The translations under genes and the position numbers were made by a program. 64,000 nt of DNA, taken from contig JBCDAU010000001.1 in NCBI GenBank assembly GCA_039185015.1, positions 186,001 to 250,000 of the forward strand, read 5' to 3'. Shown here one piece after another: positions 25,842-36,931 of the stretch. The notes below the pieces were generated by a model. The model searched no databases and was not told the origin of the DNA. It saw nothing but the letters and a program-made list of their open reading frames with translations. Each line of letters opens with the position of its first letter. The first letter of the stretch is position 1. This DNA is from JBCBSZ01 sp039185015 (GTDB lineage Bacteria > Actinomycetota > Acidimicrobiia > Acidimicrobiales > Poriferisodalaceae).

Positions 25842-25872
25842 CCTCATGACCAGCCCATACGGCGACGAATCC

Positions 25873-25901
25873 TTGAGGGAGCCCGCCGAGCCCCGTAGTG
25901 T
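25873..25901 (+). promoter_or_regulatory. Promoter of mreB
   Basis: TTGAGG (25873-25878) and TAGTGT (25896-25901) are separated by exactly 17 bases and resemble a housekeeping sigma promoter. Transcription would begin near 25908, before the ribosome-binding site at 25922-25926. The pair therefore supports the internal GTG at 25933 as the true mreB start. Confidence 0.65.
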
Positions 25902-25932
25902 TGGCGCCGAAGCTGCCCGCTGGAGGCGTCCC

Positions 25933-26967
<1,035 letters not shown>

Positions 26968-26984
26968 GCGGCTGAGAACGGCCC

Positions 26985-27848
26985 ATGGTGGCCCGCCGCG
27001 AATCCCATCGCCCGTCCAGAACGACGATCATCGTGCTGGTGCTCGCTTCGATCACACTGCTCACGCTCGACTTCCGGGGTGACACCGGCGCGCTCGACGG
27101 CGTCCGCGATGGCGCGCTCGACGCGCTCGCACCGGTTCGCCGCCTGGCCGACGGCGCGACCCAGCCGGTCCGCAACGCCTGGAACGGCGCCTTCGACTAC
27201 GACGACGTCCGCGCCGAGAACGCCGAGCTGCGGGCCCGCATCGAGGAGCTCGAGTCCGAGGAGCTGCTCGTCGCCGAGCTGCAACGCGAGCTCGACGAGG
27301 CCCGGGCGCTCCTCGAGGTCACCGGCGACCTCGAGCTCGCCACGGTCGGCGCCCGCGTCATCGACGCACCGATCTCCGACTTCGAGCGCAACATCGAGAT
27401 CGACGTCGGCACCGGCGACGGCATCGCCGAGGGCATGCCGGTGCTCGGACCCGGCGGCCTGGTCGGCCGGGTCGTCCAGGTCACGGGCAGCCAGGCCCGC
27501 GTGCAGCTGCTCTCCGACGGCAACTTCGGCGTCGGGGTCCGCCTCACCCGCAGCGGCGAGACCGGCGTGGCGGTCGGGCGCGGTCGCACCCAGCCCCTCG
27601 AGATCGAGCTGCTCGACGTCGCCACGGTCGTCATCCCCGGCGAGACGGTGACCACCAGCGGACAGGAGGGCTCCGCCTTCCCACCGGGCCTGCTGGTCGG
27701 CACGGTGTCCGATGCCGTCGTCGACACCGTGGACGGCGTGCTCAGAGTGACCCTCGTCCCGGCCGCCGACCTCAACCGTCTCGACGTCGTGAGCGTCGTC
27801 CTGTGGCCACCCCCGACCGACGCTCCCGACGACGAGGGCCCGCGATGA
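26985..27848 (+). CDS. mreC: Rod shape-determining protein MreC
   Basis: 287 residues with a single N-terminal membrane segment (TTIIVLVLASITLLTLDF), a coiled coil of about 40 residues (AENAELRARIEELESEEL...), then the periplasmic double beta-barrel domain. That domain carries the family features VGTGDGIAEGMPVLGPGGLVGRVVQV and VTTSGQEGSAFPPGLLVGTV. It links MreB to PBP2 and RodA. Its stop overlaps an ATG that opens a 23-codon reading frame running to the mreD start. It lies 17 bases after mreB. Confidence 0.94.
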   Translation: MVARRESHRPSRTTIIVLVLASITLLTLDFRGDTGALDGVRDGALDALAPVRRLADGATQPVRNAWNGAFDYDDVRAENAELRARIEELESEELLVAELQRELDEARALLEVTGDLELATVGARVIDAPISDFERNIEIDVGTGDGIAEGMPVLGPGGLVGRVVQVTGSQARVQLLSDGNFGVGVRLTRSGETGVAVGRGRTQPLEIELLDVATVVIPGETVTTSGQEGSAFPPGLLVGTVSDAVVDTVDGVLRVTLVPAADLNRLDVVSVVLWPPPTDAPDDEGPR

Positions 27849-27916
27849 ACGTGCGGATCGGGGCGAGGGCTTGGTCGTCGCCTGGCCGCGCCTCAGGTCA
27901 CGGGGCACGTCGGTGA
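27845..27916 (+). other. Micro-ORF bridging mreC and mreD, with duplicated start region
   Basis: An ATG at 27845 overlaps the mreC stop (ATGA) and opens a 23-codon frame whose TGA (27914-27916) overlaps the GTG of mreD (GTGA). Its first 18 bases (27845-27862) match the first 18 bases of mreD (27913-27930) at all but two positions. It looks like a duplicated start segment that could hand ribosomes from mreC to mreD. Whether it is translated is unknown. Confidence 0.4.
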
Positions 27917-28488
27917 ACGCGCGGATCGGGATCGTCGTGATGACCGCCATCGTCGTCCAGGCCGCCATCGCCCCGCAGATGCGGCTCCTCGGCGTGACCC
28001 CGGCGGTCATGCTGCTGATGGCGATCGCCGGTGGCGCGCTCGCCGGCCCCGACCAGGGCGCCGTGATCGGCTTCGCATCCGGCGTCGGGATGGACGTCCT
28101 CGTGCAGACCCCGTTCGGCCTGTGGGCCCTGACCGGCACGCTCCTCGGTTGGGGCGTCGGTCACCTCCACGGACGCCTCGTCGCCCCCGGCCGGCTGTCG
28201 CGCGCCGTCTCCGCCGCGCTGGGCACGGCGGCCGGCGTCGGGATCTTCGTCACCCTCGGGTCCTTGCTCGGCCAGGAGCACCTGTTCGGCCTGCCCGTCG
28301 GGCGGCTCATGCTCGGTCTCGTCATCGCCAACGTGGTCTTGATGCCGGTGGCCGCCGCAGCGATGCGGTGGGCGCTCGACATCGAGCTGCCCGGGGCCCG
28401 CCGCTCCGACTCCGGCCGTCGCCGGCGACTGCGTCTACCGATCCCTCGCCGCCGTCCCGCCCTCGCGCTGACGGGTCGACGCCGATGA
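27913..28488 (+). CDS. mreD: Rod shape-determining protein MreD
   Basis: Polytopic membrane protein of the elongasome, 191 residues from GTG 27913. Five or so hydrophobic segments follow directly from the N-terminus (IGIVVMTAIVVQAAIAP, VTPAVMLLMAIAGGALAG, ALTGTLLGWGVG, AALGTAAGVGIFVTLGS, RLMLGLVIANVVLMPVAAAAM). The C-terminus is Arg-rich and cytoplasmic. A TTG at 27871 would add 14 charged residues; the GTG is preferred because it begins next to the first membrane segment, as usual in MreD. It overlaps mrdA by four bases. Confidence 0.88.
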   Translation: MNARIGIVVMTAIVVQAAIAPQMRLLGVTPAVMLLMAIAGGALAGPDQGAVIGFASGVGMDVLVQTPFGLWALTGTLLGWGVGHLHGRLVAPGRLSRAVSAALGTAAGVGIFVTLGSLLGQEHLFGLPVGRLMLGLVIANVVLMPVAAAAMRWALDIELPGARRSDSGRRRRLRLPIPRRRPALALTGRRR

Positions 28489-30476
28489 GCGCGCAGGACG
28501 TGTCCCGGGTCCGGCTCGCCGTGCTCGGGGTCGTGATCGTCGGGCTGTTCGCCGCGCTCTTCGCCCGGCTCTACTACCTCCAGGTGCTGGTCTCGCCCAC
28601 GTTCGTCGTGCAGGCCGAGCAGAACCAGGTCCGTGAGGTCCGGCTCCCGCCGGTTCGCGGCCGCATCCTCGACCGCAACGGCGTCGTGCTCGCAGACAAC
28701 GTGCTCGTCGGCGAGGTCGCCCTCGATCGCGACGTGATGCGCACGCTCGACTCCGAGGACCGCCTCCTCGCGCTCGCACAGCGGCTCTCGCCGGTCATCG
28801 GCCTGACGACCCAGGAGATCCTGGACGAGTACTACGACCTCAACAACCACCCGCTCCTTCCGGTGGTGCTGATCGACGGTGTCGACGACGCCACGCTCAC
28901 GTTCCTGAAGGAGCGGCAGGCGGAGTTCCCCGGGGTGATCGCGCGGCAGGTCCAGCGACGGGTCTATCCGCTCGGCCCGGTGGCTTCCCACGTGATCGGC
29001 TACGTCGGCGAGATCCCGCAGAACCTCCTCGACGCCGACGTCGACGGTGTGTACGCCCCCGGTGACGAGGTCGGCAAGGCCGGGGTCGAGCAGATCTTCG
29101 AGTCGGACCTCCGGGGCGCGAACGGGCTGGAGCGCTACGAGGTGGACCGCCGCAACTTCGTCGTCGGCCGCGAGCTGATCGACGACACGGTGCCGGGCGC
29201 GGACATCGTCCTCACGATCGACACCCGGCTCCAGGTCGTGGCCGAGCGCGCGCTCGAGACCGGCCTCTTGAACGCCCGCCGCGGCGCTGGCGAGTTCAAC
29301 GCCACCCGGCCCGCTCCGGCCGGCAGCGTCGTCGTGCTCGACATCACGGACGGATCCGTCGTGGCGATGGCGTCGTTCCCGTACTTCGATCCCAACGACT
29401 TCATCGGCGGCATCTCCACCGACACGTGGGAGCGCATCACGCGCGAGTCGGCGTACGCCCCGCTGAACAACCGGGCGATCCAGGGCCTCTACGCGCCCGG
29501 GTCGACCTTCAAGCCGTTCACCGCGATCGCCGGCCTCGAGTCGGGCGTGATCGATCTCGGCACCACGCTCTACGACCCCGGCTTCTACACGCTCGATCCC
29601 TGTGAGGGGGAGAAGTGCGAGTGGACCAACGCCGGCACCGTCGAGTACGGCTGGGTCGGTCTGAGCCGCTCCCTCGTGGTGTCGAGCGACGTCTACTACT
29701 ACTCGATGGGCGCGGACATCCAGGTCGACCTGCCGGACGGCGAGGACGAGGTCATCCAGGACGTCGCTGCCGAGTTCGGCTTCGGCTCCGAGACCGGCAT
29801 CCAGCTGCCCTTCGAACGTCGTGGCCAGATCCCGACCGAGGCGCTCAAGCAGGAGCTCTTCGAGGCCGGGGTCTTCGAGTTCGGCACCTGGTTCGTCGGT
29901 GACACGATCAACCTGGCGATCGGCCAGGGCGAGTTGCTGGTGACACCGCTGCAGCTCGCCAACGCGTACGCCACCCTGGCGAACCGGGGCGAGCTGCAAC
30001 AGCCCAACATCGTCGCCGAGGTCCTCGACCGGCCTGAGGGCGATGCCGTTCGCTCCCTCGGAACCCGCACCGCCGCCGACTTCGAGCTCGACGTGCCCAA
30101 CGCGCCCGCCACGTGGGAGACCATCCTCGGTGGGCTCGTCGGGGCCGTGTCGAGCGGCGAAGGCACCGCCGACGAGGCGTTCGTCGGCTTCGACCTCAAC
30201 AGCTTCCGCGTCGCGGGCAAGACGGGGACCGCCCAGCAGTTCGGTCGCAATCCGGTCACACAGGCCCGGCGCGAGGACACGGCGCTGTTCGTCGGGTACG
30301 CCCCGGCGTTCGACCCCCAGTACGTCGTGGCGGTCGTCCTCGAGGAGGCCGGCTTCGGTGGTGAGGCGGCGGCTCCGGTGGCCCGCGAGGTGTTCGACGC
30401 CATCGTCGAGCTCGAGCGGACCGGTGACATCGTCGACCCCGAAGAGGAGAGCGAGCTCGAGGAGGCGGCCGAGTGA
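28485..30476 (+). CDS. mrdA: Penicillin-binding protein 2 (elongation transpeptidase)
   Basis: 663 residues. A single N-terminal membrane anchor (VRLAVLGVVIVGLFAALFARLYYL) leads to the class B dimerisation domain with PVRGRILDRNG. The transpeptidase domain contains active-site Ser340 in GSTFKP, the second motif Ser400-Ser-Asp (the SxD form typical of PBP2) and KTG at about 579-581 in AGKTGTAQ. It cross-links lateral peptidoglycan together with RodA, encoded next with a four-base overlap. The start at ATG 28485 overlaps the mreD stop. A longer frame upstream is antiphase to mreD. A Glu-rich C-terminal tail follows the domain. Confidence 0.96.
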   Translation: MSAQDVSRVRLAVLGVVIVGLFAALFARLYYLQVLVSPTFVVQAEQNQVREVRLPPVRGRILDRNGVVLADNVLVGEVALDRDVMRTLDSEDRLLALAQRLSPVIGLTTQEILDEYYDLNNHPLLPVVLIDGVDDATLTFLKERQAEFPGVIARQVQRRVYPLGPVASHVIGYVGEIPQNLLDADVDGVYAPGDEVGKAGVEQIFESDLRGANGLERYEVDRRNFVVGRELIDDTVPGADIVLTIDTRLQVVAERALETGLLNARRGAGEFNATRPAPAGSVVVLDITDGSVVAMASFPYFDPNDFIGGISTDTWERITRESAYAPLNNRAIQGLYAPGSTFKPFTAIAGLESGVIDLGTTLYDPGFYTLDPCEGEKCEWTNAGTVEYGWVGLSRSLVVSSDVYYYSMGADIQVDLPDGEDEVIQDVAAEFGFGSETGIQLPFERRGQIPTEALKQELFEAGVFEFGTWFVGDTINLAIGQGELLVTPLQLANAYATLANRGELQQPNIVAEVLDRPEGDAVRSLGTRTAADFELDVPNAPATWETILGGLVGAVSSGEGTADEAFVGFDLNSFRVAGKTGTAQQFGRNPVTQARREDTALFVGYAPAFDPQYVVAVVLEEAGFGGEAAAPVAREVFDAIVELERTGDIVDPEEESELEEAAE

Positions 30477-31609
30477 CGACGCTGCGATCCCGCCCGGTCG
30501 ACTCGACCGATCCGCGGCGGCCGACCCGACACATCGACTGGAGCGTCCTGCTCGTGTGCCTGGCGCTGTCGGGGGTCGGCCTCGCGGCGATCTACAGCGC
30601 GACCCAGCGCAGCCTCACCGACGCCGGCGACGACCCGCTGTTCTACGTGCAGCGTCAGGTCACCTTCCTCGTCGTGGGCCTCACGCTCGGGTTCATCGCC
30701 TGGTTCGTCGACCACCGCTTCGTGCGCGACTGGGCCGCCCAGTTCTACGCCCTCACGATCGTGGTGTTGATGGCGGTGCTCGTCTTCGGGCGGGAGATCA
30801 ACGGCGCGACGTCGTGGTTCCAGCTTCCCGGTTTCCAGTTCCAGCCGTCGGAGTTCGCGAAGGTCACCGTGATCGTCGCCCTCGCGGCCTACGTCTCGGC
30901 ATCGGGGCAGGGGATGGGGCTCGACCGCTTCGTCATCGGGCTGACGATCGGCGGCCTGCCGATGCTCTTGATCCTCGCCCAGCCCGACGTCGGCACGATG
31001 CTGGTGTTCGTCGCCATCACGATGGGCATCTTCTTGGTCGGTGGCGCCCGCGCCCGACACATCGTCGGCGCGACGATCCTCGCGGTCATCGGTGTCACGC
31101 TCGTGCTCGCGCTCGGGTTGCTGCCCGAGCCGCAGGAGGCGCGGCTCACCGCGTTCCTCAACGACGACGCCCCGGCCCAGTACCGCTACAACGGGGAGCA
31201 GTCCGAGATCGCCATCGGCGCCGGCGGCCTCACCGGTCGGGGCTGGTTGGAGGGAACCCAGACCAGCGGCGACTTCGTGCCCGAGCAGCACACCGACTTC
31301 ATCTTCACCGCGATCGCCGAGGAGTTCGGCTTCGTCGGTGCCGGTTCGGTGCTCGCGCTCTACGCGTTCCTGATCTGGCGGCTGTGGCGCCTCGCGGCGA
31401 TGGCCCGGGACGCGTTCGGGACCTTGGTGATCCTCGGCGTGTTGTCGATGTTCATGTTCCAGGTGTTCCAGAACGTCGGGATGACGATCGGCGTGATGCC
31501 GATCACCGGCATCCCGCTGCCCTTCCTGACCCACGGTGGGTCGTCGACGATCGTCGCCTGGGGCGCGATCGGCCTGGTGCTGGGCATCCACGCACGACGC
31601 TTCACGTGA
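30473..31609 (+). CDS. rodA: Peptidoglycan glycosyltransferase RodA (SEDS family)
   Basis: 378 residues with about ten membrane helices. SEDS features are visible: FWLVxHR-like IAWFVDHRFVRDW, the conserved INGATSWFQLPGFQFQPSEFAKV, QPDVGTMLVF, the large extracytoplasmic loop with GRGWLEGTQTSGDFVPEQHTDFIFTAIAEEFGF, and GIPLPFLTHGGSS near the end. It polymerises lipid II into glycan strands and works with PBP2. It starts at GTG 30473 and overlaps the mrdA stop. This is the last gene of the mreBCD-mrdA-rodA set. Confidence 0.96.
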   Translation: MTTLRSRPVDSTDPRRPTRHIDWSVLLVCLALSGVGLAAIYSATQRSLTDAGDDPLFYVQRQVTFLVVGLTLGFIAWFVDHRFVRDWAAQFYALTIVVLMAVLVFGREINGATSWFQLPGFQFQPSEFAKVTVIVALAAYVSASGQGMGLDRFVIGLTIGGLPMLLILAQPDVGTMLVFVAITMGIFLVGGARARHIVGATILAVIGVTLVLALGLLPEPQEARLTAFLNDDAPAQYRYNGEQSEIAIGAGGLTGRGWLEGTQTSGDFVPEQHTDFIFTAIAEEFGFVGAGSVLALYAFLIWRLWRLAAMARDAFGTLVILGVLSMFMFQVFQNVGMTIGVMPITGIPLPFLTHGGSSTIVAWGAIGLVLGIHARRFT

Positions 31610-31654
31610 GCTCGGCCACGCTTCGCGAGCGTCGGTCACGAGAGCGCATCGGTG

Positions 31655-31660
31655 TACCGT
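31655..31660 (+). promoter_or_regulatory. -10-like box before the radical SAM gene
   Basis: TACCGT lies ten bases before ATG 31671, with no Shine-Dalgarno motif between. It is a candidate near-leaderless promoter; the -35 region is unclear. Confidence 0.4.
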
Positions 31661-31670
31661 GGGCGGGGTC

Positions 31671-33623
31671 ATGACCGAGCTGTGGACGCGCCTCGAGCCG
31701 TTGTTGCCGCGCGTCCAGAAACCGGCCCGCTACATCGGTGGCGAAGAGGGCATGGTCCGCCCCGACTGGGCGCCACACAAGGTCGCCTGGCTGCTGACGT
31801 ATCCCGACACCTACGAGGTCGGGCTGCCCAACCTGGGCCTCCAGATCCTCTACGAGATCCTCAACGAGCGTGACGACTCGCTCGCCGAGCGGTCCTACGC
31901 ACCCTGGATCGACCTCGAAGGCGAGCTGCGCTCGAACGACGTACCGCTCTTCTCGGTCGACACGCACCGACCGGCGTCCGATTTCGACGTCATCGCGTTC
32001 AACCTCTCGGCCGAGCTCGTCTACACCAACCTGCTCAACTGCATCGATCTCGCCGGCGCGGCGGTTCGCTCCGAGCACCGAGACGACGACGATCTGCTCG
32101 TCCTCGTCGGCGGCCACGCCGCGTTCAACCCCGAGCCCGTGGCCGACTTCGTCGACGCCGTCGTGCTCGGCGACGGCGAGGAGGTCATCTCGGAGATCAC
32201 CGAGGTGATCGGTGCCTGGAAGCGGGCGGGCAAGCCGCAGGGGAGTCGTGAGCGCGTGCTGCGCGACCTCGCGGCGATCGAGGGCGTCTACGTGCCGAGC
32301 CTCTACGACGTCACCTACGACGGTCCGCACATCGTCGAGGTCGCGCCTCGGTATGCAGACGTGCCCGAGGTCGTCGAGAAGCGCACCGTCGCCGATCTCG
32401 CCGAGTGGCCCTACCCCCGGCGCCAGCTCGTGCCGCTGACCGAGGTCGTGCACGACCGTCTCAACGTCGAGGTCTTCCGGGGCTGCACCCGGGGCTGCCG
32501 CTTCTGCCAGGCCGGGATGATCACCCGACCGGTGCGTGAGCGCCCGGCCGCCCAGGTGACCGAGATGATCGACCAGGGTCTGCGGCGGTCCGGGTACGAC
32601 GAGGTGAGCCTCACCTCGTTGTCCACCGCCGACTTCTCGGGCATCGACCAGGTCACCGCCGAGACGATGGACGATCCCGCCAACTGCGGCCGGGTGTCGA
32701 TCTCGCTGCCGTCGCTGCGGGTCGACGCCTTCACCGTCGACATCGCCGCGCAGGTCTCCAAGGCTCGTCGCAGCGGCCTCACCTTCGCTCCGGAGGCAGG
32801 GTCGTGGCGCCTGCGCCAGGTGATCAACAAGCTGATCACCGAGGACGACCTCTATGCCGCCGTCGAGTCGGCCTACTCGCAGGGGTGGCAGCGGATGAAG
32901 CTGTACTTCCTCACGGGCCTGCCCAGCGAGATGGACGACGACACGGAAGCGATCGCCGAGCTCGGCAAGAACTGCGTGGAGATCGGCAAGCGCTACTCCA
33001 AGGGCGCATCGGTCACGGTGTCGTTGGGCGGCTTCGTGCCGAAGGCCCACACGCCGTTCCAGTGGTTCGGCATGAACGGCGTCGACGAGCTCCAGCGCAA
33101 GGTCAACCTGGTCCGCGACCGCGTGCGCCGCACGAGGGTCAACCTCAAGTGGCACGATCCCGAGGCGTCGTTGGCCGAGGGCCTCGCCTCTCGGGGCGAC
33201 CGTCGCGTCGGCCGTGTGATCGAACGGGTCTGGCGCGAGGGCGGCACCTTCCAGGAGTGGACCGAGCGCTTCGACCTCGACCGCTGGCGTGGGGCCGTGG
33301 CAGCGGAGGGTCTCGACCTCGACTGGTACACGACCCGGCACCGCACCGAGGACGAGATCCTCCCGTGGGATCACCTCCGTGCCGGCCTGCACCGCGACTT
33401 CCTCTGGCAGGACTGGCAGGACAGCCTCGTCGGGCACGGCATCCCCGACTGTCGGTGGACGCCCTGCTACGACTGCGGAGCCTGCACCGAGTACGGCGTC
33501 GAGCACGTCGTCGCCTCGCCGCTTCCGCCCGCCGGTGGCTCCCAGGGCACCGGCCAGGATCTCGTCGAGGCCGGCTCCTCGCCGGTGCGCTTCGTCGGAC
33601 GCAGGCCGGTGGCGGCCTCGTGA
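31671..33623 (+). CDS. Radical SAM protein, TIGR03960-type (B12-binding-like N-domain)
   Basis: 650 residues from ATG 31671. The N-terminal half resembles a cobalamin-binding fold (WLLTYPDTYEVGLPNLGLQILYEILN, then LVLVGGHAAFNPEP). The radical SAM core has Cys272, Cys276 and Cys279 in GCTRGCRFCQAG, coordinating the 4Fe-4S cluster. A C-terminal CRWTPCYDCGAC cluster may bind metal. This family is widespread beside the DUF2344/TIGR03936 gene and RNase E/G, exactly the arrangement here, but its reaction is not known to me. The partner gene overlaps by four bases. A longer frame upstream enters rodA antiphase. Confidence 0.92.
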   Translation: MTELWTRLEPLLPRVQKPARYIGGEEGMVRPDWAPHKVAWLLTYPDTYEVGLPNLGLQILYEILNERDDSLAERSYAPWIDLEGELRSNDVPLFSVDTHRPASDFDVIAFNLSAELVYTNLLNCIDLAGAAVRSEHRDDDDLLVLVGGHAAFNPEPVADFVDAVVLGDGEEVISEITEVIGAWKRAGKPQGSRERVLRDLAAIEGVYVPSLYDVTYDGPHIVEVAPRYADVPEVVEKRTVADLAEWPYPRRQLVPLTEVVHDRLNVEVFRGCTRGCRFCQAGMITRPVRERPAAQVTEMIDQGLRRSGYDEVSLTSLSTADFSGIDQVTAETMDDPANCGRVSISLPSLRVDAFTVDIAAQVSKARRSGLTFAPEAGSWRLRQVINKLITEDDLYAAVESAYSQGWQRMKLYFLTGLPSEMDDDTEAIAELGKNCVEIGKRYSKGASVTVSLGGFVPKAHTPFQWFGMNGVDELQRKVNLVRDRVRRTRVNLKWHDPEASLAEGLASRGDRRVGRVIERVWREGGTFQEWTERFDLDRWRGAVAAEGLDLDWYTTRHRTEDEILPWDHLRAGLHRDFLWQDWQDSLVGHGIPDCRWTPCYDCGACTEYGVEHVVASPLPPAGGSQGTGQDLVEAGSSPVRFVGRRPVAAS

Positions 33624-34330
33624 GCGCTACCTCCGTCCGTCTGCGGTTCACCAAGCACGGCAAGGTGCGCTTCACCGGCCACCGTGACGTGGCCCGCATC
33701 TGGGAACGGGCCATCCGCAAGGCGGGTGTGCCCATCGCCTACACCCAGGGCTTCTCGCCCCGGCCGCGCATGAGCTTCGGGCTCGCGCTGCCGACCGGCG
33801 ACGAGTCCGAGGGTGAGTACCTCGACCTGCTGCTCGACGAACCCGTCGAGCCCGGGTCACTCCCCGAGCGCCTGAGCGCCGCGCTGCCGGAGGGGTTCGA
33901 GGTCACCGGGGCGATCGCCATCGAGCGGTCGACCCCGTCCTTGCAGGAGTCGGTGACGTCCTGCTCGTGGTGGTTCGAGGTGCGAGAGCTCGACGAGGCG
34001 GGGGCCGCGGCCTTCGTCGACGCCGTGCTCGGTGCCGAACAGATCCCCCACACCCGCCGGCGCAAGGGGAAGGAGGTCGACGTCGACCTCCGCCCCGCCG
34101 TCGCCAGCCTCGCCGCGGTCGGAGCATCGCAGCGTGGGCAGGCGTTCGAGGCCGAGCTCGCCGCCAAGCCGTTCAGCGTGCGGCCGGCCGAGCTCATCGC
34201 CGCGATCGACTCGAGCCTCGAGCTCGGGCTGGCGCGGCGAACCCAGCAGTGGATCGACGGTGACGGCGATCGACGGGAACCACTCCCTGTCGCCGCTCCG
34301 GCCGCCGCGCTCGCAGGAGCGCGCACGTGA
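33620..34330 (+). CDS. TIGR03936 / DUF2344 family protein, radical SAM partner
   Basis: 236 residues, GTG start at 33620 overlapping the radical SAM stop. The N-terminal VRLRFTKHGKVRFTGHRDVARIWERAIRKAGVP and YTQGFSPRPRMSFGLALPTGDESEGEYLDL are the hallmark of the family. In some bacteria this domain is fused to the radical SAM protein; here it is separate but coupled. The role is unknown. The frequent link with RNase E/G and L21/L27 genes suggests an RNA- or ribosome-related modification, which is inference from gene context. Confidence 0.9.
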   Translation: MSATSVRLRFTKHGKVRFTGHRDVARIWERAIRKAGVPIAYTQGFSPRPRMSFGLALPTGDESEGEYLDLLLDEPVEPGSLPERLSAALPEGFEVTGAIAIERSTPSLQESVTSCSWWFEVRELDEAGAAAFVDAVLGAEQIPHTRRRKGKEVDVDLRPAVASLAAVGASQRGQAFEAELAAKPFSVRPAELIAAIDSSLELGLARRTQQWIDGDGDRREPLPVAAPAAALAGART

Positions 34331-34357
34331 CGGGCCCCCAGCTCCGGGCCCGGGCCG

Positions 34358-34400
34358 GACGACGTGACGTCGTCACCGCGGCGCGCCGTGTCGCGCGCCG
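34358..34400 (+). promoter_or_regulatory. Structured leader of the RNase E/G gene
   Basis: A perfect inverted repeat GACGACGT-G-ACGTCGTC (34358-34374) is followed by a second hairpin, CGGCGCG at 34379-34385 pairing with CGCGCCG at 34394-34400. Both lie just before the GGAAGG ribosome-binding site (34405-34410). Hairpins in the E. coli rne leader are used for autoregulation by RNase E; the same idea is possible here but unproven. The first repeat could also be a protein-binding operator. Confidence 0.5.
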
Positions 34401-34417
34401 TGCAGGAAGGACTCTCC

Positions 34418-36304
<1,887 letters not shown>

Positions 36305-36352
36305 CTGGGCACCTCGCCGACCCACTGGTCGCACCGTCCGATCACGACACGG

Positions 36353-36381
36353 CTGATGTGTCAGACACTTCGTGATACGTT
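36353..36381 (+). promoter_or_regulatory. Promoter and operator of the toxin-antitoxin pair
   Basis: CTGATG (36353-36358) and TACGTT (36376-36381) are 17 bases apart. The -10 ends six bases before GTG 36388, the spacing of a leaderless transcript. A perfect 11-bp palindrome GTGTCAGACAC (36358-36368) fills the spacer, where a ribbon-helix-helix antitoxin would block polymerase. Autorepression by the antitoxin is the expected use. Confidence 0.6.
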
Positions 36382-36387
36382 GGGAAC

Positions 36388-36627
36388 GTGTCCAAGGCGA
36401 TCTCCGTCCGTCTCGACGATGATGCTCAGCTCGCGCTCCAGAGCCTCGAAGCGACAGGGCTGACCAGGTCCGAGGCGATCCGTACCGCCTTGATCTCCGA
36501 GGCCCAGCGGCGACGCCAACAGCGAGCGCTCGCCGACGAGGTCGCCGAGCTCGAGGCTGACGCCGACGATCGAGACGAGATGCGCGCCGTAGCGGACCTG
36601 ATGGAGGCACTACGTGCTCCGCGGTGA
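36388..36627 (+). CDS. Ribbon-helix-helix antitoxin (MazE/VapB-like)
   Basis: 79 residues from GTG 36388. The N-terminal strand SKAISVRLDDDAQLALQSLEATGLTRSEAIRTALI is a ribbon-helix-helix DNA-binding domain of the CopG/MetJ class. The remainder is Arg/Glu/Asp-rich and helical, as expected for the segment that wraps around the toxin. It overlaps the toxin gene by 14 bases. Base composition is slightly lower in GC than the neighbouring ribosomal block, which would suit acquisition, but the difference is small. Confidence 0.85.
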   Translation: MSKAISVRLDDDAQLALQSLEATGLTRSEAIRTALISEAQRRRQQRALADEVAELEADADDRDEMRAVADLMEALRAPR

Positions 36628-36931
36628 CATCTACCGCTTCACCCGGCCTCGCACTGTCGGACACGAGCAGTACGGGGAGCGGTTCGGCGTGGTGGTCCAG
36701 GCCGACGCCTTCTTGCCCCGTTCGACGGTCATCGTCGCTCCGACGTCGACGAGTGCTCGAGCAGCATCGTTCCGGCCGGAGATCGACATCGAGGGCGCCC
36801 CGACCCGCGTGCTCGTCGAGCAGCTCGGGGCGATCGATGTCTCCCGACTCGGTGAGTTGCGCGGTCACCTCAGCCCGGAGGAGCTCTGGGGTGTCGACGC
36901 CGCCTTGTCCACCGTCCTCGATCTCCGCTGA
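36614..36931 (+). CDS. MazF/PemK-family endoribonuclease toxin
   Basis: 105 residues, GTG start at 36614 inside the antitoxin gene. MazF-fold features are visible: RGDIYRFTRP at the N-terminus (the RGD/E loop), RFGVVVQADAFLPRSTVIVAPTST (central strands with the conserved Thr/Ser) and VLVEQLGAIDVSRLGELRGHLSPEEL. The family cleaves single-stranded RNA at short motifs; target specificity cannot be read from sequence. The paired antitoxin and overlapping arrangement are standard. It is inserted between the rne and rplU genes of the housekeeping block. Confidence 0.88.
   Translation: MLRGDIYRFTRPRTVGHEQYGERFGVVVQADAFLPRSTVIVAPTSTSARAASFRPEIDIEGAPTRVLVEQLGAIDVSRLGELRGHLSPEELWGVDAALSTVLDLR

Noticed and set aside
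25846..25932. N-terminal extension of MreB from ATG 25846
   Set aside because: The segment has no similarity to MreB, a promoter lies within it, and GGAGG precedes the GTG at 25933.
28161..29999. Long minus-strand frame opposite mreD and mrdA
   Set aside because: Composition is that of an antisense reading of a GC-rich gene, and the plus-strand genes have full motifs and coupled starts.
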